A stretch of 64,000 bases of DNA from Rhizobium sp. ICMP 5592 (GTDB taxonomy: Bacteria > Pseudomonadota > Alphaproteobacteria > Rhizobiales > Rhizobiaceae). The stretch covers positions 62,001 to 126,000 of the forward strand of contig NZ_QSNT01000007.1 in assembly GCF_009498525.1 (NCBI RefSeq), given 5' to 3'. Of this stretch, positions 17,497 through 24,901 are shown piece after piece. Positions within the stretch are counted from its first letter, which is position 1. Each line of letters starts with the position of its first letter. Position numbers and translations under genes: made by a program. Under the pieces are notes generated by a model that ran no database searches, had not been told where the DNA came from, and saw nothing but the letters and a program-made list of their open reading frames with translations.

Positions 17497-18665
17497 CAGT
17501 TCTGCACTACCTTGTTCGCGTCGCTGGGCGCGGCAGCTGCCGCCGCCTGCACGGGCGCGCCGGGGCGCACCTTGATGATGCCTTCGACGATAAGCCTGTC
17601 GCCGGCATGAAGGCCTGACAGGACGAGCCAGTTGCCGCCGATCTTCTGGCCGAGCGTCACCGGATTGACATGCGCCTTGCCGTCCTTGTCGATTGTGTAG
17701 ACGAACTGGCCCTGCGGGCTCTGCATCAGCGCCACTTCCGGAATGGTGATGGCGTTGTCGAGCGAGACGCCGGTGACGGTGGCGCGCACGAACTGGCCGG
17801 GCAACAGCCGGCGAGCGGGATTATCCACCACGGCGCGGGCCTGCAGCGTGCCCGTCGAAGCGTCGATGGTGGAGGAGGTGAAGTCGACTACGCCGTCATG
17901 GTCATAGCTCGTGCCGTCGCCGAAGGAGATCTTCACGCCGAGGTTCGGCGCTTCGCCCTTGGCCTTCTTCATGTCGATCAGCCGGCGCACTTCGGCGGCC
18001 TGCGTGTCCGAGAAGGAGAAATTGACATAGACCGGGTCGAGCTGGGTGATGCTGGTAAGCAGACCCGTGTCGCCGGTCGTGCCGATCAGGCTGCCTTCAG
18101 AGACCTGTTCCAGCGTGGTGATGCCGCCGACCGGCGCCGTGACCTTGGTATAGTCCAGATTGAGCTGTGCGGTCTGCACCTGCGCCCGGGCCGAGGCGAC
18201 CGCGGCATCCGCCAACTGGCGCGTGGAAATCGCGTCGTCCCGTGCCTTCTGCGTGACGGCGTTCTGGTCGAAGAGGTTGATGTTGCGCTTTTCCTCGCGC
18301 TGCGCCTGCGTCAGCTGCGCGTCGGCTTGCTGCAGCTGCGCCTGAGCCTGCGCAAGCGTCGCCTCATAGGACGCGGGATCGATCAGGAACAGCACATCGC
18401 CGGCCTTGACCTCGGCACCTTCGACAAAATTCCTTTTCAACAGGATACCGCCGACGCGAGCGCGTACATCGACTTGCCTATAGGCGGAGATACGCGCAGC
18501 ATATTCATAGGTGAGCTGCACGGTCTCGGGCTTGACGTCAACCACGCTCACCTGCGGTGGCGGCATCTGGCCTGCCTGCTGGGCAAGGGAGGAGTACGCG
18601 CCGAGGAAGAGGACACCGGCTGCGAGAAAGCTGCCGCGCAAAAAGGAGCGGAAATGCGCCGTCAT
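17496..18665 (-). CDS. RND periplasmic adaptor (membrane fusion protein)
   Basis: 389 residues. A signal peptide (hydrophobic up to SSLAQQ; there is no lipobox cysteine) is followed by the barrel-sandwich/lipoyl halves (VDVRARVGGILLKRNFVEGAEVKAGDVLFLIDP … LDYTKVTAPVGGITTLEQVSEGSLIG). These are split by a long alanine/glutamine-rich coiled-coil hairpin (residues ~95-165). The beta-barrel and membrane-proximal domains follow. It links the inner-membrane RND trimer to a TolC-type channel. First gene of the leftward operon, divergent from the TetR regulator with 199 bp between. The ribosome site is poor. Confidence 0.95.
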   Translation of the reverse strand: MTAHFRSFLRGSFLAAGVLFLGAYSSLAQQAGQMPPPQVSVVDVKPETVQLTYEYAARISAYRQVDVRARVGGILLKRNFVEGAEVKAGDVLFLIDPASYEATLAQAQAQLQQADAQLTQAQREEKRNINLFDQNAVTQKARDDAISTRQLADAAVASARAQVQTAQLNLDYTKVTAPVGGITTLEQVSEGSLIGTTGDTGLLTSITQLDPVYVNFSFSDTQAAEVRRLIDMKKAKGEAPNLGVKISFGDGTSYDHDGVVDFTSSTIDASTGTLQARAVVDNPARRLLPGQFVRATVTGVSLDNAITIPEVALMQSPQGQFVYTIDKDGKAHVNPVTLGQKIGGNWLVLSGLHAGDRLIVEGIIKVRPGAPVQAAAAAAPSDANKVVQN

Positions 18666-18713
18666 AAAAAATCACCACGAGTTTTGACATTTTTATTGCG
18701 TCGCAGCATACAA

Positions 18714-18731
18714 ACATACATGAATGATTGT
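18714..18731. promoter_or_regulatory. AcrR-like operator candidate before the RND operon
   Basis: ACATACAT-GA-ATGATTGT is an imperfect palindrome (six of eight positions per arm) resembling the TACATACAT half-site bound by AcrR-type TetR repressors. It is 49 bp upstream of the adaptor start and 134 bp upstream of the TetR start, as expected for divergent control. Confidence 0.45.
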
Positions 18732-18811
18732 AAATATCAAATCGACGTGACCAATGGCATGAGGTTCGGGACGGCGCTCAAGTTCCCGAACAATATCATG
18801 TGAAATCAACC

Positions 18812-18847
18812 GCATGAGGCGAGATGAAATAAATTCTCGCCTCATGC
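18812..18847. repeat. Perfect 13-bp inverted repeat before the TetR gene
   Basis: GCATGAGGCGAGA and its exact complement TCTCGCCTCATGC are separated by ten A/T-rich bases. The element ends six bases before the GGAAAG ribosome site of the TetR gene. If transcribed, it would fold into a strong hairpin in the leader; as DNA it could be an operator. Confidence 0.75.
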
Positions 18848-18864
18848 AAAAGTGGAAAGATCGA

Positions 18865-19485
18865 ATGCGCAGGACCAAGGAAGATGCAGCCAAGACCAGG
18901 GAGGAGGTTTTGGCGGCCGCCGCCGAGGTTTTCTTCGAAAACGGCGTCAGCGGCTCCAGCCTCGACAAGATCGCCAGGCGCGCCGGTGTGACGCGCGGCG
19001 CGATCTACTGGCATTTCAAGGACAAGGCCGAAGTGCTGACTGCGCTGCACAGCGAAATCCGCCTGCCGCAGGAGGAACTCGTCGACCACGCCCTGGAGCA
19101 TGGTCACGACGACCCATTGAGCCTCATCGAGCAGGCCTCCATCGAGGTCGTGCATATTCTGGCGAACGACGAACAGCAGCAGCGTATCTTCGCGATCATG
19201 ATTCTCGGCTGCGAATTCACCGAGGACCCTTCCGAGACCGCCCAGCGCATCATCACCGCCAATGCCGAAATGTACGAGAAACTGCAGAAATTGATCGATA
19301 TGGCCGACCGGCAGGGCAATCTCGCGCCCGGCTGGACCGTCGACACCGCTGCCCGCGCCTTCCAATGCTGCATGAACGGCCTCTTTGCCGAATGGCTTCG
19401 CTCGGGAAAATCATTTCCGGTGATCGACGTCGGCGAGAGGCTGGTGCGCAGCGTGATCGGGTCGATACGGCGAAAGGCAGCGTAA
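18865..19485 (+). CDS. TetR/AcrR-type repressor of the RND pump
   Basis: 206 residues from the ATG at 18865, which has GGAAAG five bases upstream; earlier in-frame ATGs at 18814 and 18844 fall inside the inverted repeat. MRRTKEDAAKTREEVLAAAAEVFFENGVSGSSLDKIARRAGVTRGAIYWHFKDKAEVL is a textbook TetR helix-turn-helix of the AcrR/TtgR group. The C-terminal half is the ligand-binding domain of the multidrug-responsive type. Divergent from the adaptor-RND operon, so it is inferred to repress it and itself, and to release DNA on binding a pump substrate. Confidence 0.92.
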   Translation: MRRTKEDAAKTREEVLAAAAEVFFENGVSGSSLDKIARRAGVTRGAIYWHFKDKAEVLTALHSEIRLPQEELVDHALEHGHDDPLSLIEQASIEVVHILANDEQQQRIFAIMILGCEFTEDPSETAQRIITANAEMYEKLQKLIDMADRQGNLAPGWTVDTAARAFQCCMNGLFAEWLRSGKSFPVIDVGERLVRSVIGSIRRKAA

Positions 19486-19510
19486 AATCACGGCGATCGG
19501 CAGACACCTC

Positions 19511-19541
19511 TTGACGCGCAATGGTTTGCAATCCATATAAA
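19511..19541 (+). promoter_or_regulatory. Promoter of the TetR/SDR pair
   Basis: TTGACG at 19511-19516 and CATATA(A) at 19534-19540 are spaced 17 bases apart, a good sigma-70-type promoter. Its -10 region runs straight into the operator that follows. Confidence 0.55.
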
Positions 19542-19564
19542 TGAGTAACTACACGCTCATTTAT
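19537..19564. promoter_or_regulatory. TetR operator copy 1
   Basis: Perfect inverted repeat ATAAATGAG-N10-CTCATTTAT. Read on the minus strand, 21 bases (19562-19542) match a second copy at 20159-20179 in 19 positions, including AAATGAGCGTGTA and ACTCA. It lies just after the promoter and 11 bp before the TetR start, as for autorepression. Confidence 0.75.
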
Positions 19565-19575
19565 AATGGCAAAAC

Positions 19576-20145
19576 ATGGCACGCCCGCTCAGCGAAGAGA
19601 AACGACAAGCCCTTTTGGCATCAGCCGCCGACTTGATCGCAACGCTGGGCACTGGCGCGTCCACCGCGAAGATCGCGCAGGCGGCAAATGTCGCGGAAGG
19701 AACGCTGTTCACCTATTTCCCAACAAAAGACGAGCTTCTGAACCAGCTGTACGTCGAGATCGAGACCGATCTCGCCGGGGTCATGACGGCTCCCTATCCC
19801 GAGGATGCCGGGCCGCGCGAACGTATCCGGCATGTCTGGAACCGGCTGATCGGCTGGGGATTGGCAAACCCGGTATGGCGCAAGGCAATACGCCAGCTCA
19901 AAGTGTCGGATCGCGTTGCCATCGAAAGCCAGCGTCGCTGCAATGCCATGTTCCATGATGCGCGCGCAATGGTCGAGCAAAGCCTTTCCGGACATGCCGA
20001 TCCCGAGCGCATCGCTTTCTATATCGACACGGTTCTGTTTGGGCTGGCCGAGATCGCGATCGAGGCCATCGAAGCAAGCCCCGAAAACCACGAACACTTC
20101 AGCCAGACCGGCTTCGATTTGTTCTGGAAAGGCACCACAGCCTAA
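19576..20145 (+). CDS. TetR family repressor controlling an SDR gene
   Basis: 189 residues. The helix-turn-helix is residues ~8-52 (RQALLASAADLIATLGTGASTAKIAQAANVAEGTLFTYFPTKDELLNQLY). The C-terminal domain is of unknown ligand specificity. No clear Shine-Dalgarno site is seen before the ATG. It is preceded by a promoter with an operator and followed, 50 bp later, by a short-chain dehydrogenase gene that has the same operator in its leader. This is the common arrangement in which an aldehyde, quinone or other reactive compound induces its own reductase. Confidence 0.9.
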   Translation: MARPLSEEKRQALLASAADLIATLGTGASTAKIAQAANVAEGTLFTYFPTKDELLNQLYVEIETDLAGVMTAPYPEDAGPRERIRHVWNRLIGWGLANPVWRKAIRQLKVSDRVAIESQRRCNAMFHDARAMVEQSLSGHADPERIAFYIDTVLFGLAEIAIEAIEASPENHEHFSQTGFDLFWKGTTA

Positions 20146-20158
20146 ATTTTTCATCAAA

Positions 20159-20179
20159 AAATGAGCGTGTACTCACTCA
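20159..20179. promoter_or_regulatory. TetR operator copy 2, before the SDR gene
   Basis: AAATGAGCGTGTA followed by CTC and ACTCA, 19 of 21 positions identical to the complement of copy 1. It lies 16 bp before the SDR start and partly covers the expected promoter start region. Spacing from the TetR stop is 13 bp. Confidence 0.7.
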
Positions 20180-20195
20180 ATAGAAAGGTATCACC

Positions 20196-21113
20196 ATGTC
20201 AAGATCGAGCGGATTTACCGAAATCGACGTTCCCGACCAGTCGGGCAAATGCTTCATCGTCACAGGCGCCAATACCGGCATCGGCTTCGAGGTTTCACGC
20301 GTGCTGGCCGCGCGCGGTGCGCGGGTATTGCTCGCCTGCCGTGACCAGGCAAAAGCCGAAGCCGCGATGGCCGCGATCCGGCAAAAGGCACCCGGCGCCG
20401 ACCTGTCCTTCCTGCCGCTCGATCAGGCTGATCTTGCAAGCGTCGGGGCCGCCGCCGAACTGACGGCCAGGGAGCCGCGCATCGACGCGCTCATCAACAA
20501 TGCCGGTGTGATGACCCCGCCGCTCACCCGAACCAAGCAAGGCTTCGAGCTTCAGTTCGGCGTCAATCACCTCGGCACCTTCGCGCTGACCTCTTTGCTC
20601 TTGCCCAAACTGGCGCAAACACAGGGGGCCAGAGTTGTTGTGACCTCCAGCCTCGCGCACAGGGGCGGGAAGATCGACTGGGACGATCTGAACGCGGAAA
20701 AAAACTACTCCAGACTGCGACGTTATTCGGCGAGCAAGCTCGCCAATGCCCTGTTCTTTTTCGAGCTAGACCGCCGCCTTCGCGCCGCCGGCTCACCCGT
20801 TACGGCGGTCGGTTGCCATCCAGGTGCAGCCGCGACCGAGCTGGGACGCTATTTGGGGCCACTCCAACTCCTGCTACCGCTGACAAGGTTGCTCCTCAAC
20901 ACCGCCGCGATGGGAGCCTGGCCTACGCTGCAGGCGTCCACCGCACCGGTTATGCCCGGCAACTATTATGGGCCAACGGGATTTCGCGAGATAAGAGGCG
21001 TTTCCGGCGAAGCCTCCCGATCCGCCGATGCGCGGAATCCGCAGATCGCGCGGCGGCTCTGGGATGCGTCTATCGCCATGACGGGCATCGATCCCGGCCT
21101 CCCGCCCGCATGA
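20196..21113 (+). CDS. Short-chain dehydrogenase/reductase (retinol dehydrogenase-like)
   Basis: 305 residues; AAAGG before the ATG. Classical SDR motifs: TGANTGIG (residues 23-30) for NAD(P), NNAG (101-104), a catalytic serine in VTSSLAHRG (~151), and Tyr177-x3-Lys181 in RYSASK. The longer C-terminus (YYGPTGFREIRG…) puts it with the retinol-dehydrogenase/WWOX-like SDRs, which reduce aldehydes, ketones or quinones. Cytoplasmic. Likely induced through the TetR gene just upstream. It converges on the Lrp gene. Confidence 0.9.
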   Translation: MSRSSGFTEIDVPDQSGKCFIVTGANTGIGFEVSRVLAARGARVLLACRDQAKAEAAMAAIRQKAPGADLSFLPLDQADLASVGAAAELTAREPRIDALINNAGVMTPPLTRTKQGFELQFGVNHLGTFALTSLLLPKLAQTQGARVVVTSSLAHRGGKIDWDDLNAEKNYSRLRRYSASKLANALFFFELDRRLRAAGSPVTAVGCHPGAAATELGRYLGPLQLLLPLTRLLLNTAAMGAWPTLQASTAPVMPGNYYGPTGFREIRGVSGEASRSADARNPQIARRLWDASIAMTGIDPGLPPA

Positions 21114-21157
21114 GGGTGAACGAGGTCCGCCGGCCAGATCTTATCGAACAGTTGGGA

Positions 21158-21178
21158 GAGGGCTGAAGAAAGGCCCTC
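21158..21178. terminator. Short hairpin between convergent SDR and Lrp genes
   Basis: GAGGGC and GCCCTC form a 6-bp stem around a nine-base purine-rich loop, in the 63-bp gap and touching the Lrp stop codon. It has no U-run and is only a possible bidirectional terminator. Confidence 0.3.
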
Positions 21179-21647
21179 ACTCGCCCACATGCCGCGCCGC
21201 CTCCGCAAGCGAAATGTCCGACTTGATCTCCCTCGTCGACATCGACGTCACGGTATGGCGCACGCCGGGTAGCCGGTTTAGTTCCTGGCGCAGCAGTCGG
21301 TCGAGGGCCGCCATGTCGGTTGCCAGAATATGCAAGAGATAATCGGCTTCGCCTGTCGTCGCGTGACAGCGCGTGATCAGCGGATGGCTGCGCACGGCCG
21401 CTTCGAAAGCATCGAAACGCTCGACATCAATCGACACCTGAACGAAGGCTTCGAGGCCAAAGCCGAGTTGCGCGGGATCGAGCAGCGTCCGGTAGCCCCT
21501 GATGACCCCAGCCTCCTCCAGCGCCTTTACCCGCTTCCAGCACGGCGTCTTGCTGAGGCCGACCAGATCGGCAAGGGCTGCAAAAGATATACGAGCATCG
21601 GCTTCCAGAGCCGAGACGATCTTGTGGTCGAGTGCGTCCAGATCCAT
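21177..21647 (-). CDS. Lrp/AsnC family regulator
   Basis: 156 residues from MDLDALDHKIVSALEADARISFAALADLVGLSKTPCWKRVKALEEAGVI, where GGAGAG lies a usable distance from the ATG at 21647; other in-frame ATGs at 21650, 21659 and 21665 are possible. The N-terminal AsnC winged helix is followed by the RAM ligand-binding domain (FGLEAFVQVSIDVERFDAFEAAVRSHPLITRCHATTGEADYLLHI), with the conserved G-x-x-D-Y of this fold. It is divergent from a tryptophan-dioxygenase-family gene (149-bp gap), so it is likely an amino-acid-responsive local regulator of that gene. Confidence 0.9.
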   Translation of the reverse strand: MDLDALDHKIVSALEADARISFAALADLVGLSKTPCWKRVKALEEAGVIRGYRTLLDPAQLGFGLEAFVQVSIDVERFDAFEAAVRSHPLITRCHATTGEADYLLHILATDMAALDRLLRQELNRLPGVRHTVTSMSTREIKSDISLAEAARHVGE

Positions 21648-21796
21648 CATTCTCTCCATACCCATCAGAAAGCATATTCGTACTCTCAATTACCGATTTC
21701 GAATGACAAACAGGAACAATGTTCAAGCAAAAACTTCGTATCCTTCAGGAAGGCAAACATGCTTGGCGGCAGAAGGCCGGGATAAAGGGAACGAAG

Positions 21797-22546
21797 ATGC
21801 AGAAAGAAGACTATTACGCGCGCATCGAAACACCTGACATGCGCGACTACGGCGTCTACCTGCAATGCGACAAGCTGCTCGCCTGTCAAAAGCCGTTGCG
21901 CGGCATGGTCAACGGCGACGAATTGCAGTTCCAGATCGTCCATCAGGTGGAAGAGCTCTGGATGAAGCTCATCGCCTACACGCTGGTCGACGTGATCGCC
22001 TTCATCGAGGAGCACAACACCCATCGCGTCGTGACGCTGATGGGCCGCGTGCATCGCCTGATGCGGATGATGACGGCACAGCTCGACCTGCTCGAAACCA
22101 TGTCGCCGAAGGAATATCAGCAGATCCGCCTGCAACTCGGCAATGGCAGCGGCCAGGAATCACCGGGCTTCAAGTTCCTGCTGCATATGCCGCCGGATAT
22201 TTGGCGGGCCTTCAAGGCCCATTACCTCGACGCGCCCGGCCTGACCATCGAGGATATCTATGACGGGAAATACGATCACGGCGACAGCTATCTCGTCGCG
22301 GAAGCCTTGGTCGAATTCGACGAACTGTTCCAGAAATTCCGCGCCAATCACATCTATCTGATCCAGCGCTCGATCGGGCTCGGCTCGAAATCCCTGAAGG
22401 GCCGGCCCGTCGACCTGCTGCAGGCCGGCGCCCGCCACCGCTTCTTCCCCGATCTATGGGATATCCGCGCCGACATGACCGATCGTTGGGGCAGCCAGTA
22501 TGGCGTGGTGCGGGATTCCATTTCCAAGCACGACGCCGCCGAATAA
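21797..22546 (+). CDS. Tryptophan 2,3-dioxygenase family heme protein
   Basis: 249 residues; ATG at 21797 with AAGGGA six bases upstream. It matches the TDO fold: DYGVYLQCDKLLACQKPL, DELQFQIVHQVEELWMKL with the distal His, and a C-terminal HIYLIQRSIG segment placed where the heme-ligating His is found. It differs from ordinary KynA: it is about 30 residues shorter, the loop that reads SSGFQS in KynA is NGSGQESPGF, and the C-terminus ends SLKGRPVDLLQAGARHRFFPDLWDIRAD. These features recall the diverged TDO-like enzymes of secondary metabolism (MarE group). Either ring opening of tryptophan or a mono-oxygenation is possible. No kynureninase or formamidase gene is nearby. Confidence 0.82.
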   Translation: MQKEDYYARIETPDMRDYGVYLQCDKLLACQKPLRGMVNGDELQFQIVHQVEELWMKLIAYTLVDVIAFIEEHNTHRVVTLMGRVHRLMRMMTAQLDLLETMSPKEYQQIRLQLGNGSGQESPGFKFLLHMPPDIWRAFKAHYLDAPGLTIEDIYDGKYDHGDSYLVAEALVEFDELFQKFRANHIYLIQRSIGLGSKSLKGRPVDLLQAGARHRFFPDLWDIRADMTDRWGSQYGVVRDSISKHDAAE

Positions 22547-22563
22547 GGGTCAGCTGCCCGAGA

Positions 22564-23019
22564 TCAGTCGTCCTGCTGCATCGCGCGGCGGAAGGCCTCC
22601 AGCGTCTCGGCGCTGACGTGATGTTCAATGCCCTCGGCGTCGATCCGCGCCATCTCCGCGCTGACGCCAAGCCAGCGCAGGAAGGCTTCAACAGTCTGAT
22701 GGCGCGCGCGGATGTCCTGGGCGATCCGGTTGCCCGCATCCGTTAAGAACACGCCGCGATAGGGCCGCCGCGACACCAGCCCGTCCTCGCAGAGCCGCGC
22801 CAGCATCTTGGCTACCGTCGGCTGCGACACGCCGAGCCTTGCCGCGATATCCACCTGCCGCGCCTCGTTGCCGTCATCGATGAGATCGGCGATCAGCTCG
22901 ACATAATCCTCCACGAGCGCGCCGCGCGTGGCCTCCCTCGTATGCCGGAACCCCTCCGAATGCGTCTCCGCATCCAGCAATGGCTCGTCTCGTTGGATCG
23001 GCGGTCTTTTCGTCGGCAA
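22564..23019 (-). CDS. mntR: Manganese-responsive regulator MntR
   Basis: 151 residues with a TTG start at 23019; no ATG is available near the start, and GAGGAG lies eight bases upstream. A DtxR/MntR winged helix (VEDYVELIADLIDDGNEARQVDIAARLGVSQPTVAKMLARLCEDGLVSRRPYRGVFLT) is followed by the metal-binding dimer domain with the His in IRARHQTVEAFL and the E-x2-E-H-H cluster in DAEGIEHHVS. It has no SH3 domain, as in the MntR branch. It binds Mn(II) and represses or modulates Mn transport genes; mntH lies divergently upstream. Confidence 0.92.
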   Translation of the reverse strand: MPTKRPPIQRDEPLLDAETHSEGFRHTREATRGALVEDYVELIADLIDDGNEARQVDIAARLGVSQPTVAKMLARLCEDGLVSRRPYRGVFLTDAGNRIAQDIRARHQTVEAFLRWLGVSAEMARIDAEGIEHHVSAETLEAFRRAMQQDD

Positions 23020-23413
23020 TAGGTCTGCTCCTCGCGAGTCCCGGTAAACTCGCTTTCATCTTTATAGCATCGGCTTCAATCTTGAAAGCGCTGGCATAAA
23101 CGGTCGCCGCGGCCCGCCTTCGCGGCTCCAGACATTGATCCGCTTCGCCAGAATTTCGTGCGCCCAATTACCCGCTCGCCACCCTCGCTGCAACCGCCGA
23201 GCCGATTTTGCTAAATCCTGTGATGGAGAACTCCCTCTCCCTCATGCCAAGGACAGACGGTGCCGCAGCGCAGATACAGACAGCATCCGCTCAAACCACA
23301 AGGCAACACCGCCATATAATGCCGAATCTATGAAATATAGCCTATTGCATAATGTTGATATCCAGCATATTTCTTTAGACAGATCATAGCTCAATCCCCC
23401 GGAGCGTTCCTGT
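23020..23413. other. 394-bp intergenic region between mntR and mntH
   Basis: The left 300 bp show no gene, repeat or structure I can support; the short ORFs here lack ribosome sites. The right end becomes A/T-rich (about 23315-23390) and holds the presumed mntH promoter and a MntR-box-like sequence, listed separately. Confidence 0.6.
23333..23356. promoter_or_regulatory. MntR-box-like element before mntH
   Basis: AAATATAGC … GCATAATGTT resembles an imperfect version of the MntR operator halves AACATAGC / GCTATGTT, about 57 bp upstream of the mntH ATG. TTGCAT (23345-23350) and TATTTC (23368-23373), 17 bases apart, could be the promoter it controls. The match is partial. Confidence 0.35.
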
Positions 23414-24769
23414 ATGACGCAGATTCAAGACACTGCCGCGCCGCGCGCATGGAAATTCGCCAGCCCGGACGAAGACGCACGTCCAAGCCTTCCCGAAGTC
23501 AACGCTACTGTTCATGTCCCGCATACAGGCACCTGGATTCGCCGGCTGCTGGCCTTCATGGGGCCGGGCTACATGGTCTCCGTCGGCTATATGGATCCGG
23601 GCAACTGGGCGACCGATCTCGCCGGCGGCGCGCAATTCGGCTACACGCTGCTCTCCGTCATCATGCTCTCGAACCTGATGGCGATCCTGCTACAGGCGCT
23701 CTCCGCCCGGCTCGGCATCGCCACCGGCCGCGATCTGGCACAGGCCTGTCGCGATCATTACCCGAGGCCGGTCAATCTGGCCCTTTGGTTTGCCTGCGAA
23801 CTCGCCATCATTGCCTGCGACCTCGCCGAGGTCATCGGCACGGCCATCGCGCTGCAACTCCTCTTCGGCATTCCGCTGATCGGCGGCGCGCTGATTACCG
23901 CGCTCGACGCCTTCCTGCTGCTGCTCCTGATGAACAAGGGCTTCCGCTTCCTCGAAGCCTTCGTCATCGCGCTGCTGATCGTCATCTCGGTTTGCTTTGC
24001 GGTGCAGATCGCCGCGGCAGCACCGCCGGTCGCCGCCATCCTGCACGGCTTCATCCCATCGACTGAGATCGTCACCAATCACGAGATGCTCTACATCGCC
24101 ATGGGCATCATCGGCGCCACCGTCATGCCGCATAATCTCTATCTGCACTCCTCGATCGTGCAGACCCGCGCCTACAAGCGCGATGACGAAGGCCGCCGCG
24201 ACGCCATCAAATGGGCAACCACCGACAGCACCATCGCCCTGATGCTGGCGCTCTTCGTCAATGCCGCGATCCTGATCGTTGCCGCCGCCGCCTTCCACGA
24301 CAGCGGACATGCCGATGTCGCCGAAATCGGCCAGGCCTATGAGCTGCTGTCGCCGCTCCTCGGCCTTGGCATTGCCTCGACCCTGTTTGCCGTGGCGCTG
24401 CTTGCCTCCGGCCTCAATTCCACCGTGACGGCGACGCTTGCCGGCCAGATCGTCATGGAGGGGTTCCTCCGCCTGCGTATTCCGCACTGGGCAAGGCGGC
24501 TTTTGACCCGCGGCCTCGCAATTATTCCAGTTATTTTTGTTACCGCGTTTTATGGTGAAAAAGGCACTGCGGATTTGCTGGTGCTGAGCCAGGTCGTGCT
24601 CTCCATGCAGCTGCCCTTCGCGGTCATTCCATTGGTCCAATTCGTCACGGATCCCAAGAAAATGGGCAAATTCGTCGTACCCAGGAGCGTTGCCATACTC
24701 TCCTGGCTGGTCGCCGCCATCATCCTGGCGCTGAACTTCAAGCTGCTTTACGATACCATCTTCGGTTGA
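23414..24769 (+). CDS. mntH: Nramp-type manganese/divalent metal transporter
   Basis: 451 residues with 11 expected membrane helices. The metal site is intact: SVGYMDPGNWATD in helix 1 (Asp, Asn ligands) and GATVMPHNLYLHSSIVQTR in helix 6 (Met, His). A hydrophilic N-terminus of about 45 residues precedes helix 1. Nramp proteins import Mn(II) with protons across the inner membrane, important in rhizobia under oxidative stress and in symbiosis. GGAG lies ten bases before the ATG. Divergent from mntR and probably controlled by it. Confidence 0.95.
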   Translation: MTQIQDTAAPRAWKFASPDEDARPSLPEVNATVHVPHTGTWIRRLLAFMGPGYMVSVGYMDPGNWATDLAGGAQFGYTLLSVIMLSNLMAILLQALSARLGIATGRDLAQACRDHYPRPVNLALWFACELAIIACDLAEVIGTAIALQLLFGIPLIGGALITALDAFLLLLLMNKGFRFLEAFVIALLIVISVCFAVQIAAAAPPVAAILHGFIPSTEIVTNHEMLYIAMGIIGATVMPHNLYLHSSIVQTRAYKRDDEGRRDAIKWATTDSTIALMLALFVNAAILIVAAAAFHDSGHADVAEIGQAYELLSPLLGLGIASTLFAVALLASGLNSTVTATLAGQIVMEGFLRLRIPHWARRLLTRGLAIIPVIFVTAFYGEKGTADLLVLSQVVLSMQLPFAVIPLVQFVTDPKKMGKFVVPRSVAILSWLVAAIILALNFKLLYDTIFG

Positions 24770-24901
24770 CGAATCGCAGTTAAAGCGCGAATCTGACCCT
24801 GTGGACGATCACGGCAATTAACAGACTCGTAATATTTGCCTAGATTTCGCCATGATTTGCCCTAGTTTGGGCCCACCGCAGTCTGCAGGGTTCCTCACTT
24901 C

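Noticed and set aside
20161..20463. 100-codon ORF beginning in the operator before the SDR gene
   Set aside because: Overlaps the SDR gene in another frame, and its start codon is inside the TetR operator.
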